Assembly: GCA_003415625.1 (NCBI GenBank)
Contig: PYIU01000005.1
Location: 3,973,001-4,037,000, forward strand
Direction of reading: 5' to 3'
Length of the DNA: 64,000 nt
Source: Aquanectria penicillioides
Taxonomy: Eukaryota; Ascomycota; Sordariomycetes; Hypocreales; Nectriaceae
Part shown: positions 22,554 through 34,776 of the stretch, piece after piece
Layout of the letters: every line of letters starts with the position of its first letter
Position numbering within the stretch: the first letter of the stretch is position 1
The notes under the pieces: model-generated
Seen by the model: only the letters and a program-made list of their open reading frames with translations
Told to the model about the DNA's origin: nothing
The model's database searches: none
Translations under genes and position numbers: made by a program

Positions 22554-23139
22554 GTTGCAGAAATTATGTGTTGGAGAAGGCAGTTGGATGAGTATCGAAT
22601 GGTGTCAAGGTTGATAGAGAGGTGGGCACCTATGGATGCGAGGCCATTGTGCTTTATATCTTGCTCTAGTACTTGTTGTGGATCTTGAAAATGACGACTA
22701 TAGACAGGTGCTGTGTTAATTGCATTTCTAATCCGGATCAATTCGACTCTGGAGTCCATTTTGGCATGTCCAATTATCGCCCAGCCCAGTCACAATCAAT
22801 CTCGACGCGAATGAACGAAGTCAGCTTCTTTGTAAGTTGTCGGCGTCAAGGATTACCATTGGCTAGTCGCGCTTCCGCGGAAGGGCCGCCGCACCAAGCT
22901 TACGTCCATCAAAGCTTACGTCCATGCTGGGCATGGAGCGGAAAGGTTGACCACTCCACTAAAAGCTGCTTAGAAATCTCGCTGATACATCGTCAATTCG
23001 GCAACTTTCAAGTGTATTTTTCTCGACTCGACACTCTGAATAATAGCGGTGTGTAAACTGAAATGCTTGATAATGACCCCTTGAGCTAGATCCCGTGCTC
23101 TCTCAGGCGCGGCCTTGAAGACGCCATTGACAAGGCGAA
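22554..23139. other. Intergenic region
   Basis: It holds the promoter of the SDR gene and the 3' end of the NmrA-like gene. A direct repeat of CTTACGTCCAT occurs near 22899-22924. No gene is supported. Confidence 0.45.
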
Positions 23140-24186
23140 CTAATTGCCATTCGCCATCTGAATGGCCACGCGAGTAGCTGCATCCAAGTCCTCGGTCGGC
23201 AACCCCAGGCGTGTGTTGTCAGGTTCAAAATCAGTATCATCACTTGGGTAAAAGACTCTCGCATACATGGCTTTAAAGAACCCGGTTTGAACTCCTCGGC
23301 TCAATTTATCGGTGCCTTCCTCGAAGCGTTCATCTGTAGGCTGATGCGTGATTTCCCAATCTGCGTCGCAAGTTTCCGTCACTCTCTGTACACTTTGTAA
23401 CATATCCCGCTGGCTGATTTTGAAACTAGATACGAAGAGGGGGCGGTTTTTGAAATGAGAAATAGCCACAGATGTGTCATTTTCATCGTCGGGGAATACT
23501 TTCAGATTCAGCAATGCCGCCACAGCACGTCCGCATTGAGCCCAAGTTGACGTGTGAATGGAAGTTTCACCGTCGTCGTAGAGTGTGAGCTTGCGATTCT
23601 TGAAGTCGAATCCGAAAGTGTCTTGGCCCATGGCGAGGCTGAATTCATACCAAAAGCCGGTCATAAGAGTGATGCAAGTCATGCTGTACTGTTCAATCTC
23701 CTCTATTCTTGAGAGGATTAAATCTCCCACAGGTAAGTCCTTTCGAATCTTCTCGCTATCGAAAAGGTTGATGCTGTGTGCATTTGGCATGACGAATCGA
23801 ACACCAGCTCGTGCAGCCGCCTTGACTAGTTTGCTGTGTGTGTCTGGGGGGGCACTTAGGGAAAGGGTAATAATGAGAAAATCTTGACCCTTCAGAGCCG
23901 AAACAAGAGAGTCCTCGTCGTTGTAATCAACATAGGCGGCATCCACGTTCTTTGGAAGGGAGTTGCTACTTCCAGCCCGGGTGATTGCTGTCACATGATG
24001 ATTTCCTGTTGCAACAAGATGTTCAGTGAAGGCTTTCCCGATGTGTCCGCCCGCCTAGAAATATTGTATTAGTGACTTTTCACATCAAATTCCAAAAACT
24101 GAATAGATACTAACCCCGACAATGGCAACTCTCTTGATGAAGTTGACAAATGAGGAAGGTTGATCTTCAGCATACTGGGGTGTCAT
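23140..24186 (-). CDS. NmrA-like/isoflavone-reductase-like NAD(P)-binding protein
   Basis: Two exons, 24115-24186 and 23140-24054, encode 328 residues from the ATG at 24184-24186 (MTPQYAEDQ). The splice restores the Rossmann motif VAIVGAGGHIGKAF at residues 20-33, split exactly after the first Gly. The rest (HVTAITRAG, YNDEDSLVSALKGQDFLI, RFVMPNAHSINLF) is typical of fungal NmrA-like/isoflavone-reductase-like proteins, which either reduce small aromatic substrates or sense NAD(P)+/NAD(P)H ratio. No catalytic Tyr-Lys pair is obvious. It is divergent from the GRE2-like reductase at 24872, so the two may share control. Confidence 0.9.
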
Positions 24187-24871
24187 TTTCGAATCCGGTG
24201 GATGATACCATAAAGGGGCACGAGATGTGCTTTTCTACATTGAAATTCTCTACCGAATTGGCGAGGAAGCTTTACATAGATATTAGCTCGTCATGTTTAC
24301 CGCTCTTCCAGATGGTTGGATAGATTGGTAATATTCGGGCCGAAGAGAAACAGCAAAACCCGAAATCGGCGTGATATTTGAAGTGCCTCTACGTTGATGG
24401 TAACCATAGATAGACTATAGGCCACCGTGTAGACCGGCGTCTCCGCCGATTGAGTGCTATAGCAGCATCGGAAAGCCTTCTCTCGGAGATAAGTTAGTTC
24501 TCATATCGCCGTGTTCACTTTTTGGCCGAATTAGTTCAGCCCAAACCCCCAGTAGTCGTCAGATTTATATACCAAAAGAAGTTAGCCTTCCGGTCTCCAC
24601 CTATTCTGTAGAAGCATCTAGTCACTACCCAACGACAAAAGCAGAACACCAAGGTCCAAGCACGCATCAGGATCCCGTCTGTCGGACCAATAGAGTTTAC
24701 TAGGGTGTTAAATCCGAGATCTCCTAACCAGCACGTACAACACCTATGAAGATAAAGCTATCTCAGCTGGAAGAAATGGTTTAAAGAGGACGGTTGAACT
24801 TCAAAATTTGTTTGGAATCCAATCCTCTCGCCTATGCTACTTCATGTTCTCTCAACATCACATACTTCATC
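24187..24871. other. Divergent promoter region between the NmrA-like and GRE2-like genes
   Basis: A 685-bp region between two head-to-head reductase genes. It holds a GC-rich palindrome at 24435-24448 that fits a Zn2Cys6 binding site. Nothing coding is seen. Confidence 0.5.
24435..24448. promoter_or_regulatory. Candidate Zn2Cys6 operator (inverted CGG/CCG)
   Basis: CGGCG, four bases, then CGCCG forms a perfect inverted repeat about 250 bp from one ATG and 425 bp from the other. Inverted CGG triplets are the usual target of fungal binuclear zinc regulators, and one is encoded close by at 26174-27661. The match is short and could be chance. Confidence 0.3.
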
Positions 24872-26030
24872 ATGACGCGAACTCTAGTTACAGGTATGAA
24901 CTTGTTTTCAAAGTGCTGCTAAGCATCGGACGTCGAGATCTGACGAGTTTTATTCCTTATGTCCAGGTGGCTCCGGCTTCATTGCCAGTCACGTTATCAA
25001 CGTTCTTCTCCAGCGTGGTCATTCCGTTGTGACTACTGTTCGCTCCCAGGAAAAGGCCGAGGCTGTCAAAGCTGCCCATCAGGACGCCATTCCTGAGAAG
25101 CTCGACTTCTTCGTCGTCCCTGATATGACTGCCAGTAGCGCTTTTAAAGGTCTAGAACCTTTCGGCCTCGAGGCCGTGATTCATCTGGCCAGTCCAGTAA
25201 GTGTCTTATTTAACCTATGAGGTAACTGACGCCTTTAGTACTGTTGTGTTGATCATCCATAGTTTCACTACAACGTCTCAGATCCGAAGAAAGATCTCAT
25301 TGATCCTGCGGTACTGGGTACCACTGGGGTTCTCCAAGCAATCAAGGAATCCTGCCCAGATGTCAAGCGTGTTGTCGTCACGTCATCCTTTGCCGCAATT
25401 TTAAATCCCCAGGTGTCCTTTGGTGGCGCGGAAAAAACATACTCAGAAGCAGATTGGAGCCCGTTGACTCTGGAAGATGCTTACGAAAACCCTCTCAATG
25501 CCTACATCGTTTCTAAGGTCATGGCAGAAAGAGCGGCTTGGGACTTCATGGAAACAGAGAATCCTAGTTATTCTCTGTGCACAATCAACCCACCCATGGT
25601 CTATGGACCAGTGAATCATCCAGTCAAATCCTTGAACTCTATCAACACCTCTAACGAGCTTCTCGCGGAGGTTATTTCTGGCAAACACAAGGATGGCTTG
25701 CCTCCGACTCAGCTGCCACTTTGGATCGATGTTCGCGATGCCGCTTTAGCTCACGTCAAAGCGATGGAAACGGAAGAGGCTGGTGGGAAACGTCTCTTCG
25801 TAACTGGTGGCTATTGCAGTAATCTTGAACTTATCAAGACTGTTTGGAACAACTTCCCAGAGCTCCGAGACAAGTTGCCAGATGAGGCTCACTGGGGAGG
25901 TGCGCCAAACCCAAGCCTGCACTCGTTTGGGTATGACATCTCCACCGCAACACAGATCTTAGAGATTGAGTGGACCCCGTACGAGAAAACGGTCATTGAT
26001 TCAGTCAAGTCGTTGCTCGTTACAGCATGA
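24872..26030 (+). CDS. GRE2/dihydroflavonol-reductase-like NADPH-dependent aldehyde/ketone reductase
   Basis: Three exons, 24872-24893, 24967-25196 and 25263-26030, encode 339 residues. The first exon is only 22 nt (MTRTLVTG) and the splice completes the LVTGGSGFIASHVI Rossmann motif. A TSSF serine near 124 and Tyr165-Lys169 in NAYIVSK form the extended-SDR active site. The family (yeast GRE2 methylglyoxal reductase, plant dihydroflavonol reductase) reduces aldehydes and ketones with NADPH. The actual substrate is open. It is divergent from the NmrA-like gene and converges on the Zn2Cys6 regulator at 26174, which is a plausible controller. Confidence 0.93.
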
Positions 26031-26173
26031 GTGTTTCAGTTCGGGACACCATGGCCATCCATTCCTGTATTTATTGTCAAATACAACATGCAATGCCTTT
26101 AATATGTTTCTCAGATGTTTTTTGTCCCGTTTGATCCGTGTCAATGCGTGGGCCCTGGGAGTTGAATCTAGAC

Positions 26174-27661
26174 CTATGCCGCAAATGCATAGCTGCCCAC
26201 CAAGGCATAGACAAGCCAGTAGTTCAAGTCAGGATTTGTTCTCATGGTTTCAGCGATATCCTGAGCCATTTTCATGCCACCTGTCTTGGACATGTAACCT
26301 AAGCAACGCTGTATCCAATCGCGCATACGACCGTCGCTCGACACTTGATTGGTGATGAACAGTGGCGCGAGCAAAGTGCCGCATTGCAGACTCTGTAGCG
26401 GTGAGAAAGAACCTAAGGTCTCAGTCTGGGCCCTACAAAGGATAAACTGAGGCACTGCGGCGCAGATTTGTTGTGTAAGGTCGCCGATACGCATCTGGAT
26501 ATTGATTCCGTGTGGTTGATACTCAGCTACGTCGGCAGGGATATATCGTGAGACAATGTCGGCCAACACCAGGCGCATAGCACGAATCCCATTTGTCACC
26601 TGGGTAACATAATGGTTGGGGTAGATGTCGTAATATGAGCCGAAAATAAACAAATTAGGCTGGACTGGAGATTGATGCCGGGGCATCCAGGATGGAGGCA
26701 AGGCCATCTGCAAGCCTCGGAGCTTAACTTCCAACTGCTCAGCTCGCTCAGCCAGTTCTCTCGTGCAGGCCCCCCCGAGCTTGTGGAGGTCGGCCTGCAG
26801 GTCGATTACAGGGGCCAAAATCCCTGTAAACTTCCATTTGACGGTGTGAATGTAAGGGTCAAGTCTCCCGCGAAGTGACATCAGGTCGTCCGGGACTCGA
26901 ATTCCTGCCACGCCGCAGCTAACTGTCAAGGCTGTAACTAAGCGAGCACCGAGTTGCCAAGTAGCGGGACCCCACACAAATTGATTCGCCCTAGAGACAA
27001 GTAAAGATGTTCCTCCTTTGGCATGGCTCATCCACGAGGAAAAGTCTTGGGAACTGCGGTTGACCATCTTCTCATACATGTCAAGCAATATGATCGCTTG
27101 GAGAACGCCCTCCGCTTCGGAACTGTGGAATTCATGTAGAGACTGCCCAAGTTTTTGAATCGCCGTCACGTAGCTCTCGCCTGCTAGACGAATCAAGACG
27201 TGATCGTTGCACTGGGTCGCTAAGAAAGCTAAGCTGGTGGCATCGAGGCTTGCGGACAAGTAATCTAAGTGAGGTGCAGTCTTGTGAAAGTCAGCTCCAG
27301 CTCCAAGGCTGTGCGAGAAGTCTGTGACGTAGGTGGAAAAGAAGAGGTGTCGGGCACGAATGTTCCAAGCAAGTTCCATAGTGGTGGGTTGGGCTATCTG
27401 TGTCCAGGAGTGCCGAGATTCTACCCTTCTTGCGGTAGAACGGCTTTCGTTCCGGAATATGAGGTCTCTAGGATCCCGATATCCGTAACATCTCAGCCTA
27501 GCTCTCCGGCACTGCCCACAGCCCTCGGGCCGGAGGTCACACTGTGATCGCTTAAAGTAAGCTGACTGAGATTTGGACAGAAAGACAAGGAAAACACATA
27601 CTCTTAGTTTCCTTCTTCGACATGGGAGGCAGTCCTTCGAAGGACGGCCGCGGTTCACCAT
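26174..27661 (-). CDS. Zn2Cys6 transcription factor
   Basis: Two exons, 27602-27661 and 26174-27541, encode 475 residues from the ATG at 27659-27661 (MVNRGRPSKDC). The intron lies inside the zinc cluster. Once it is removed the six cysteines fall at 11, 14, 21, 28, 31 and 38 with CX2CX6CX6CX2CX6C spacing. Reading through the intron also stays open, so an unspliced model would insert 20 residues into the DNA-binding domain and must be wrong. The middle region (VLQAIILLDMYEKMV, WMSHAKGGTSLLV) is the fungal-specific regulator domain. It ends against the GRE2-like reductase gene and may control the reductase group at 21.7-26.0 kb. Confidence 0.92.
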   Translation of the reverse strand: MVNRGRPSKDCLPCRRRKLRVCVFLVFLSKSQSAYFKRSQCDLRPEGCGQCRRARLRCYGYRDPRDLIFRNESRSTARRVESRHSWTQIAQPTTMELAWNIRARHLFFSTYVTDFSHSLGAGADFHKTAPHLDYLSASLDATSLAFLATQCNDHVLIRLAGESYVTAIQKLGQSLHEFHSSEAEGVLQAIILLDMYEKMVNRSSQDFSSWMSHAKGGTSLLVSRANQFVWGPATWQLGARLVTALTVSCGVAGIRVPDDLMSLRGRLDPYIHTVKWKFTGILAPVIDLQADLHKLGGACTRELAERAEQLEVKLRGLQMALPPSWMPRHQSPVQPNLFIFGSYYDIYPNHYVTQVTNGIRAMRLVLADIVSRYIPADVAEYQPHGINIQMRIGDLTQQICAAVPQFILCRAQTETLGSFSPLQSLQCGTLLAPLFITNQVSSDGRMRDWIQRCLGYMSKTGGMKMAQDIAETMRTNPDLNYWLVYALVGSYAFAA

Positions 27662-30573
27662 TGCTACAGCGTTCCAGCAGAGGCACGTACGTGCTCTCAA
27701 CGAGTTAAGGATTATTTTATGCAAGATGAATGAATAGGCAAAACGTTGTTCCCATGGTGTGAAACAGGAGAAATGTTGCGCAAAGTTCAAGATGGCCGGT
27801 GCTAGGTCCGTAAATTAGAGTTATAACTCCGGAAGGCTAGCCCCAAGTGGAAAGGAGGGGCTCTCTTAACGCCGAAGCGGCGCTTAAGAATCCAATTTCT
27901 TCGAGAATCATTCTGGATTACCATTGTTTTGTCTGGGGGGGAAGGAAAAGTCCTACTAGCGTGGCGATTAATGCTTGTACCAATTTGTTAAAAGTATATG
28001 ACAACGTTAAACGGAAGTGTGTGCGCTCCTTAACTTGTAGCCTGATAGAACCGCCAACCACTATCTCGCTGAATTCGGTGCGGGCAACCGAGGTCACAAT
28101 GATTCGAGTAGGTGTCAAATCTGTTCAAAGGTTGTTTGTTCCTCGAGGCTATCATTAAATTACTATCTGAGACTTAATGACAATATCGTGGATTCTTTCT
28201 TATTGTTTTTTCTCTCACAATTAGCGTAGTGTGTGATTACAATGGTTGATGCAACGCAGCGTCACTGCGCTATCGTTATGCTTTCAAACAAAGTTTCGTC
28301 ACGTAGGCCTTTATATTCATAAGTAGGCCATGTCAAAATACTAGTAGCGAGAATGATTTATGCACAATGCTATTGACCTCGAAGATTCATTGCTTTGGTG
28401 TCTTTCTTTACGCGTGTTAGTGGCCCTCTCTAGGGTAAACATGTGGATGCTCATAAGGCTGACTAATCACGATGCCTGAATCGCTTTCACGGCTCCTCAA
28501 AGGCTTCGATACTATCAGACCCAATCCTCATTGCATTTGCTTTCTATCGCTTGTTTCATTAGACCCACTGCCAGATCTGCCCGACATGCCAGGGCGGAGC
28601 AGGTGTCAGCCTGTGTGTGCACCCCTGACGCAGATAAAAGAAGGTAGGGAGGCTTTCCATTCTTTTCCCGCTCATATCTCCCCCGAAGAAGATGAAATAT
28701 AAATTAGGTCTCATGAATTGTGGAATCTCCAGCTCCAAGGTTCCCAAACAAAGACCTCAGCCCGGGCATGTTGGCCTTGACCAGTTGATGGAGGATGTGA
28801 GTGACGCTAGGGTTCTTGCAAGTAACGCATCGTCCACTACATCGACTACTTTGGGCCGTGAGGCACCGGCTGCTTACAGCCCAGGTTTATTACACCCTGG
28901 ATCCTTGGTATTCGATCTCAAGGTGTATGATCAATGGCGAGCTAGAATAGCGACGTCCCACAAGTTCCATCAACAAGGGCGAGTCGCCTATCACGCGACA
29001 CACGAGCGCCAATGCGGAATGCCAACCTCCAAAGATCCTCGACATTTCCATGTTGGACATGAACTAAGAATTCTTAGAACATAATATGGAGTTATTTCTT
29101 GAGTGGCAAAATTCTGCGATAATCATAATTGCAGGATGTTTGGCAGATATTCTATTCCGCGAGAGCAACCTTTCCAAACTGACACCGAGTCGCCAGATGC
29201 TCATTTTATCAATTCTGGCAGAGAATTCGAATGAAACTTGCGAAAAACAACGGCATTCACCAGAGTATCGAAACAACAAAAGACATGGTTGAGATAATTC
29301 CTATATTCTAGGTCTCTGGACGATGCTTTCGGCTGCGCACTGGCTGAAGGACGAATATCAACGGCAAAGCAAATCGTTCGCCATTTATTCTGCAAGCTGA
29401 CGCTAAGGAAGGGTTTATTGATGTTCTGAGGCTGCGGTTCCCAGTCTTGTCGTTAGAAGTGTAAACCCACATTTCAATATTGTGGACGCGCTCTCTTTTC
29501 AGAAATAATCCCAACGAGGGAACGGCAAAGTCCGCCAGCTTCAGCCTCATCTTCCCCCATGAAACTATCCGCCGGTCAATCAGAGTGCAAAGTAAGATGG
29601 CGCAAATCCCTCCCTTTAACATGTCAAGAACGGGGAACACGGAATCCTGCCAAGATGAAGAAGTTGGGAATTGACGCCCGCACTTGGCTTGGCGAGTAGT
29701 GGCTCATGATAAGGGTCAGTATACCTAGAAGTGTAAGTCCTCCTATGTAGCCTCTTGGATTCGAATTGGGCGCATTGTCGATGCACCACCGGTCACCCTG
29801 TCTCTCGCATCACGCACGTACTTGATAAAAGTTGACATTTCTATTTCTCAATTTTCAAATCTCATCAAAATTTCGTAATTGGTGTCCTTCCTGGTCCCTG
29901 GGCCTGACTCATGGGGTGCGGAGGAAAAGTGTCAAGATCACTGAGACGATCGATTTGTCCTACATGTAGCAGGACTGACGGGACCGACGGGAATATTCAG
30001 GGCCAAGAGGCCGGCGGAGATTCATTTTCTGCTCATAACCCACAGTCTATCGGGAGGTAGTTTGATTGGGTCGATGTTCTTCCCGTGCAAAACCCTTGGG
30101 ATCTTATCGCCGGGTCTTACCTCATTTGCATACGCCGTTTAAACTCAATAGCCCTGACAGGCTTCAGCCTTACTCAGGCACGGCTAGTCCAATAGTGCTC
30201 GTAGTGCCCTCCATTCTTTGCCTTGAAGTAGATTGTTAGGGGTCGAGGAAGCTAATTAAGGAACCTTGCCCGGAGAAGCCTTGGGATGCCCACTTCCCCG
30301 CCAATCTGCGCCTTTGTTTCTGCTTAATCTCCTTTCCAGAATAAGAAGTTCCGGCCGATGGAGATGGAACAACCACTGACATTTCATATGGATCTCGCAT
30401 GATTGTTTGGATGTAGAATTTTGGTTTGATATATGTCGTAATGTGTTATCGTCCTGAGACATTATTATACATGGGGTATTCTAACCATTATAGTTAAGCT
30501 CTCTCGCTTGCGTATGCATCATATCCACCTTCACGTCAACCTTGAAAATGTATTATTAGGGGGGGGTATCGTA
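27662..30573. other. 2.9 kb gene-free region
   Basis: I see no intact gene. Open frames of up to 130 codons (28692-29084, plus strand, ATG start) lack recognisable features and I do not call them. There are no LTRs, terminal inverted repeats or clear protein relics. A G run near 30559-30566 lies just beyond the stop of the next gene. Confidence 0.45.
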
Positions 30574-31979
30574 TTATACTGGCGCCTTGGATGTCGAAAC
30601 GCTGAATTCGACTTCTTTTGTAATTCCCCCATGTCTTGTGGGGATGATCTCCTCCGAGCTCGCCTCGTCTCTCTGCATGAACATGTCGTCGCGTCGCGAT
30701 GAGGGTTCGCTTCGAACGGTGGACTTGTTCTGGCTGCGCCATGTCGTTCTGTCGCTCTGATCGCCCAGCATGATACTTCCCGGCTCGGGGCCGTTCTTGT
30801 ATTTGTTGTCGGACGAGAGCAGGGACCCGAAAAAGGGCCTAAGCTTCTGGCGCATCCATCCCCAGGTCATGGGGAGGCTGGACGTGGCGACGGCGACAAA
30901 TGACTCTCGGACTGCCCAAGAGGCACCTTCTTGAGGACCGGTAGTCGGGTTCTGTATCACAATGGTGTCAGTAATTTGCAACGCGGACCAGGGTGCAGCG
31001 CAGCTTTCAAAGCTCACAACGGGGGTTCACCAACCTTGAGAATGAGGACGCATCGAAGCAAACCAGCTACCATGACGAAGATGCCACCGGAAAATAGCAC
31101 AACCAGACCAATCTTCTTGATTTTGGGAATTTGAGCCCCCCAGAGCATGGGAATCGGGATCATGAGGAGGTACACATCGGTGACGATGTTGAGCGAGACG
31201 ACCATGAAAATGTACAGCTTGGACGAAGCCGGCTGGCAGAAATCTATGAGGAAAACAATAAGCCTGGGGTTCTCATACAATGTTCCTTTAGACAGCATGG
31301 AGAACTTACTGCCAGGATCTGGGTTGATCTGCCAGAAACGATGGAACGGCTGGCAGCTGAACATAAACGAGCATACAATGGCAATGTAGGTCGTGACAAT
31401 CAAGCCGACGCCAATGTAGATCCTCGTCTTGTAGGTTGCCAATCCGTGCTACGGAGGATTGTTAGATGGGGCCAACAAGCGGCACGAACTCGAAAAAAGC
31501 AAACTCACAGTGAGGCGGAAGTAGAATGCGCAGAGGGCGCCCTTGATGACCCACAGGACAGTCGTGTACATGGTCCAGCCAGCCACCTGGATCTTGGATC
31601 CTTCAACCCTATAATTCCATTGTCTCAGCCCGGTTGCTCCCCCTGGAAAATTCTTCTTAGGATTATGTCTCACTTACCTCCAGTAGTACTCGTCGCTGTC
31701 GGGGGAAAGGTTGGCGCGTTCCGAGTCAGTCATGGCACTGTTCGTAAAGCCATGATATTTGGCACCGACGGTGTAGGCCAGTGACGTCTCAACGGTGTAG
31801 GGAACAATAACCAGCAGCATCAAGTAATCGTCGGCTTCGAAGTTGCGGATTCCGACCTGTCGGATACGGGCGTAGGTGCGTAGGCAGATGATGAGAATGC
31901 CGACTGAGAGGAGAGTGAACGCCTCGGCCGCAAAGGACGCCACGGCCGAGCTGGCACCTTCCGTCGTCGAGGTTGCCAT
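30574..31979 (-). CDS. Rhodopsin-domain seven-helix integral membrane protein
   Basis: Five exons, 31678-31979, 31509-31608, 31310-31448, 31035-31243 and 30574-30951, encode 375 residues from the ATG at 31977-31979 (MATSTTEGASS). Seven hydrophobic helices can be followed, among them AFTLLSVGILIICLRTYAR, IYIGVGLIVTTYIAIVCSF, VVSLNIVTDVYLLMIPIPML and IGLVVLFSGGIFVMVAGLLR. The ADDYLML, RCVLIL and SWAVRESFVAV segments are typical of the fungal rhodopsin-like (PTH11-related) membrane family. The C-terminal 100 residues are hydrophilic, rich in Ser, Arg and Asp, and probably cytosolic. Members are thought to act as receptors or sensors; the ligand is unknown. No CFEM domain is present. Confidence 0.9.
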
Positions 31980-33432
31980 CCTCTCTCGATATCGCAGCGA
32001 GGATCTGGTCAGTGTCGTGTGTCTGCAGATCGGAAGAGACGACGGGGCTTTCAGCGCCCCGACATCGCGGGTAGGTCCCTCAGCTTTATGAAGCTCAGAG
32101 GTGTTTGAGATGTTGGTGGCGCTCCCCCTAAAGGCCCCAAGCGTCCGAGCATGACAAGGCCGTCACTGTGTGGCTTGGCTTCAACTCATTGTTAAGCCGG
32201 GGATGGCAGATCGCTCCCCGCGCTGGGCAAGGCGTGGGTGGCGGGGAGCATGCGGGAGGACATTATGTAGCACACTTTCCCAATGCCTGCTCCCGGCGCT
32301 GGTGGTGGTGACTCTGTGAGAATCCCTTCCCGCCATGTGGATGTTAAACTGGAGCTTGCGGCTGCAGTCCCACCGGTCCAATGCCAACGGGTCTTGGACT
32401 AGACCATGACCAGGCGTCGACCAAGCGTCGACAGCGAGCCTCTACCGCCACTAGCCTCGAAGATTTCCGCAGGCACAAGGCCGTGCGGATGGGTCAAGGA
32501 GCAGCCACATCTGGATGGGATTAGCGGCATCGCCGCGTGCGTGTCAGCTGGCCGTGGGAGGAGTGTGAGCGAGTCAGTCGCAGCGGATCGAGACCGATGG
32601 GAGGAGTGCGTAGTCCAAGCTGGGGACGGTAAATGGGGAGTTGAACGCCAACAACTAAAAGGGGTTACTGAAAGGCACAAAGTGAGTTCCTGAAGACCCT
32701 CGGCGATTGGGAAAACGCGGAGTCTGGCCCATAGAGGGCACGTCGGTTGGTAAACCCAGCTTGATTCCGAAGCCGCCGATCTACAAAGCACGGTATGGAC
32801 TGCGGAATAAGCCGCCGCACTGCTCCGGCGCACAATGTAGTAATGTACCAAGGCACTACTCCTGTACGGCGGTTTCGTGATATTATTAGCTGAGGGCACT
32901 TTGCACAGCACTATGGGCAATACAACGTAATGTGTGACACCTTACGTGCTCTGTACGTATGGTGCTGCCTGCAGTGTGCTAAGTAAACAAGGACCAGGCC
33001 TCATGACGATTCAGTCAGATAGAGATTTGCTGCCCTCCCCTCCACTCCTCCTGCTGCTCCCCTGGATTCCCGCCGTCCATTCCATGCAGCCAACGGCACC
33101 ATTCCCAGGCCAACCCTGCAACATGTGTCCTGCCATCCATGTCGGCCACGCTGTCGGCCACGATGTCGCCCGTGTTTCGACACACCGAGCGCATCCAGCC
33201 GACCGACCGACTCGGCCTTGCTTGCGCCGCTCCTGTCGTGGGCTGGCTCCTGTCACGTCGCAGACTGGGCTTTTTGGCCGCGAGTTTCGCCTTGTGGTGG
33301 TGTAGGCCTCCATCTGCCAGGACCGGGTATTTCTTTGACACTCGAGGCCGCCGTCCGTAGGTACTAGAGGACGGAGCACAGGTGACAGCGCTGGAGTGTG
33401 AATCTACGCAGGGCCCCCCGTTCTAGAAGATG

Positions 33433-33531
33433 TGATGCCCACCACTGAGTGATGTCCCACAGTCCCACCATCTATCTGATGCCCACTACTGTAGTCCGTA
33501 CCTGATGCCCGCTAAAGTGATGCCCACTAAA
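33433..33531. repeat. Degenerate repeat of TGATGCCCACT
   Basis: Five imperfect copies of a TGATGYCCRCT word occur in about 100 bp with uneven spacing, starting near 33433, 33450, 33478, 33503 and 33518. It may be a decayed minisatellite. Confidence 0.6.
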
Positions 33532-34170
33532 CAAATGCTACGGGCCCGTTCCTGGTCGCACATCCATCCAGCCCAGGAGCATGACGCGGGAGCCGGCTTG
33601 CGGAGCCACCAATCGCAGCCATGGTGGTAGCGGTGCCCTACCGGGAAGCTGAGCGGCCCTGGCATTCTGGTGGAGCCGCTGCAGGCGTTGGAGATTTCCG
33701 ATGGGGAAACAGAAAAAGGAAAACATGATGAAACGAATCCCAATCCTGATCTAATCGCCCTTGGCTCGCTGTCCGGTCGATCAGTGCAGCACCGACCACG
33801 TCGAATAGCCTGATTAGGAATCGGCAGTGGGTTGGACCGGTGACCGGGGCATCATGGCCGGCACTTGAACGAGAAGAGTTGCATCCTCCTCCCCAATCCC
33901 ACCTGTCTCACTCTCAATGGTCTGTCTCACTGGACACATAGTGCTGTGCCATCCATCCATTCATGATCCACCGAAGGAGCAGCAGGCACCGCGCTCCATG
34001 TAGACTAGCTGTTAGTCTGTCCATCTGCACGAACCAAAGGACCAAAGGCGCCACGAAGAGCTTGTGGCAGAATCACCGCCATCTGCACGAGCCATTCGCT
34101 AGTGCTGTCCTACCGCAGTCCCAGGGCTGTTCCAGGGCCGTCCCAGGGCCGTCCCAGCAGGCGCTGCAGC

Positions 34171-34205
34171 GCATGTCGCATGTCGCATGTCGCATGTCGC
34201 ATGTT
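34171..34205. repeat. Heptamer tandem array GCATGTC x5
   Basis: Four perfect copies of GCATGTC are followed by one ending in T. The array is next to a short CCAGGGCCGT repeat at about 34118-34157. It is a simple-sequence locus likely to vary between strains. Confidence 0.85.
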
Positions 34206-34713
34206 CAAGAATGCGACGCGAAGAAATGTCGACTCTGTTTGCAGCCCACGCTTTGACGTTGGCGAAATCATACGTTTTCCCATCAACTGCGACACTGGTG
34301 ACTCTCAATTGCGATGGGCAGCACTAATCCGAAGGCGTTTAATGTCAATGTCGAGTCAGATTTTAGGACGACTGACTGCGACGATCCTGACATTCATCCA
34401 TCTTGCTACTAGACCGTAGCAACTTCTCCACGTCCTCCGTACCTAAGCATTGCAGCAAGATCAGGTCGTTCGCGCAAGGTACCAGCGCAAAAAGCAAGGC
34501 CCATCTCTTGGACAGCCCAACGACCCTACAGCCAACCCTGATGATCCATCCATAATTGCGGCTCTTGACTCAATACAATACCGATGAAACATTCTCATCG
34601 TCCAGGATAGCTTACCTTGTCAGCCGGCTCTGCGCAATCCCGACGATCGTCAAGGATCCCCCATCAGACTCGATGGGGCGAGAACGCTCGCTTAGATCCC
34701 AGGCAAATGAGAT

Positions 34714-34776
34714 AAGAATTTATTGTTGAAATGATTGGAAGAACCCTTATTCCAATCATTCATCAATAATCCTTCT
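34714..34776. repeat. Imperfect inverted repeat
   Basis: The left arm ends in AATGATTGGAA (34730-34740) and the right arm begins with its exact complement TTCCAATCATT (34750-34760). Pairing continues imperfectly for another 14-16 bases. It could be the remnant of a small terminal-inverted-repeat element, but no target duplication is clear. Confidence 0.5.

Noticed and set aside
28692..29084. 130-codon open frame with ATG start
   Set aside because: No motif, no splice partner and no neighbour relation; it could be real but cannot be supported.
33011..33379. Several overlapping open frames in the GC-rich gene-free region
   Set aside because: They occur on both strands at once, are Arg/Cys-rich and have no family likeness.
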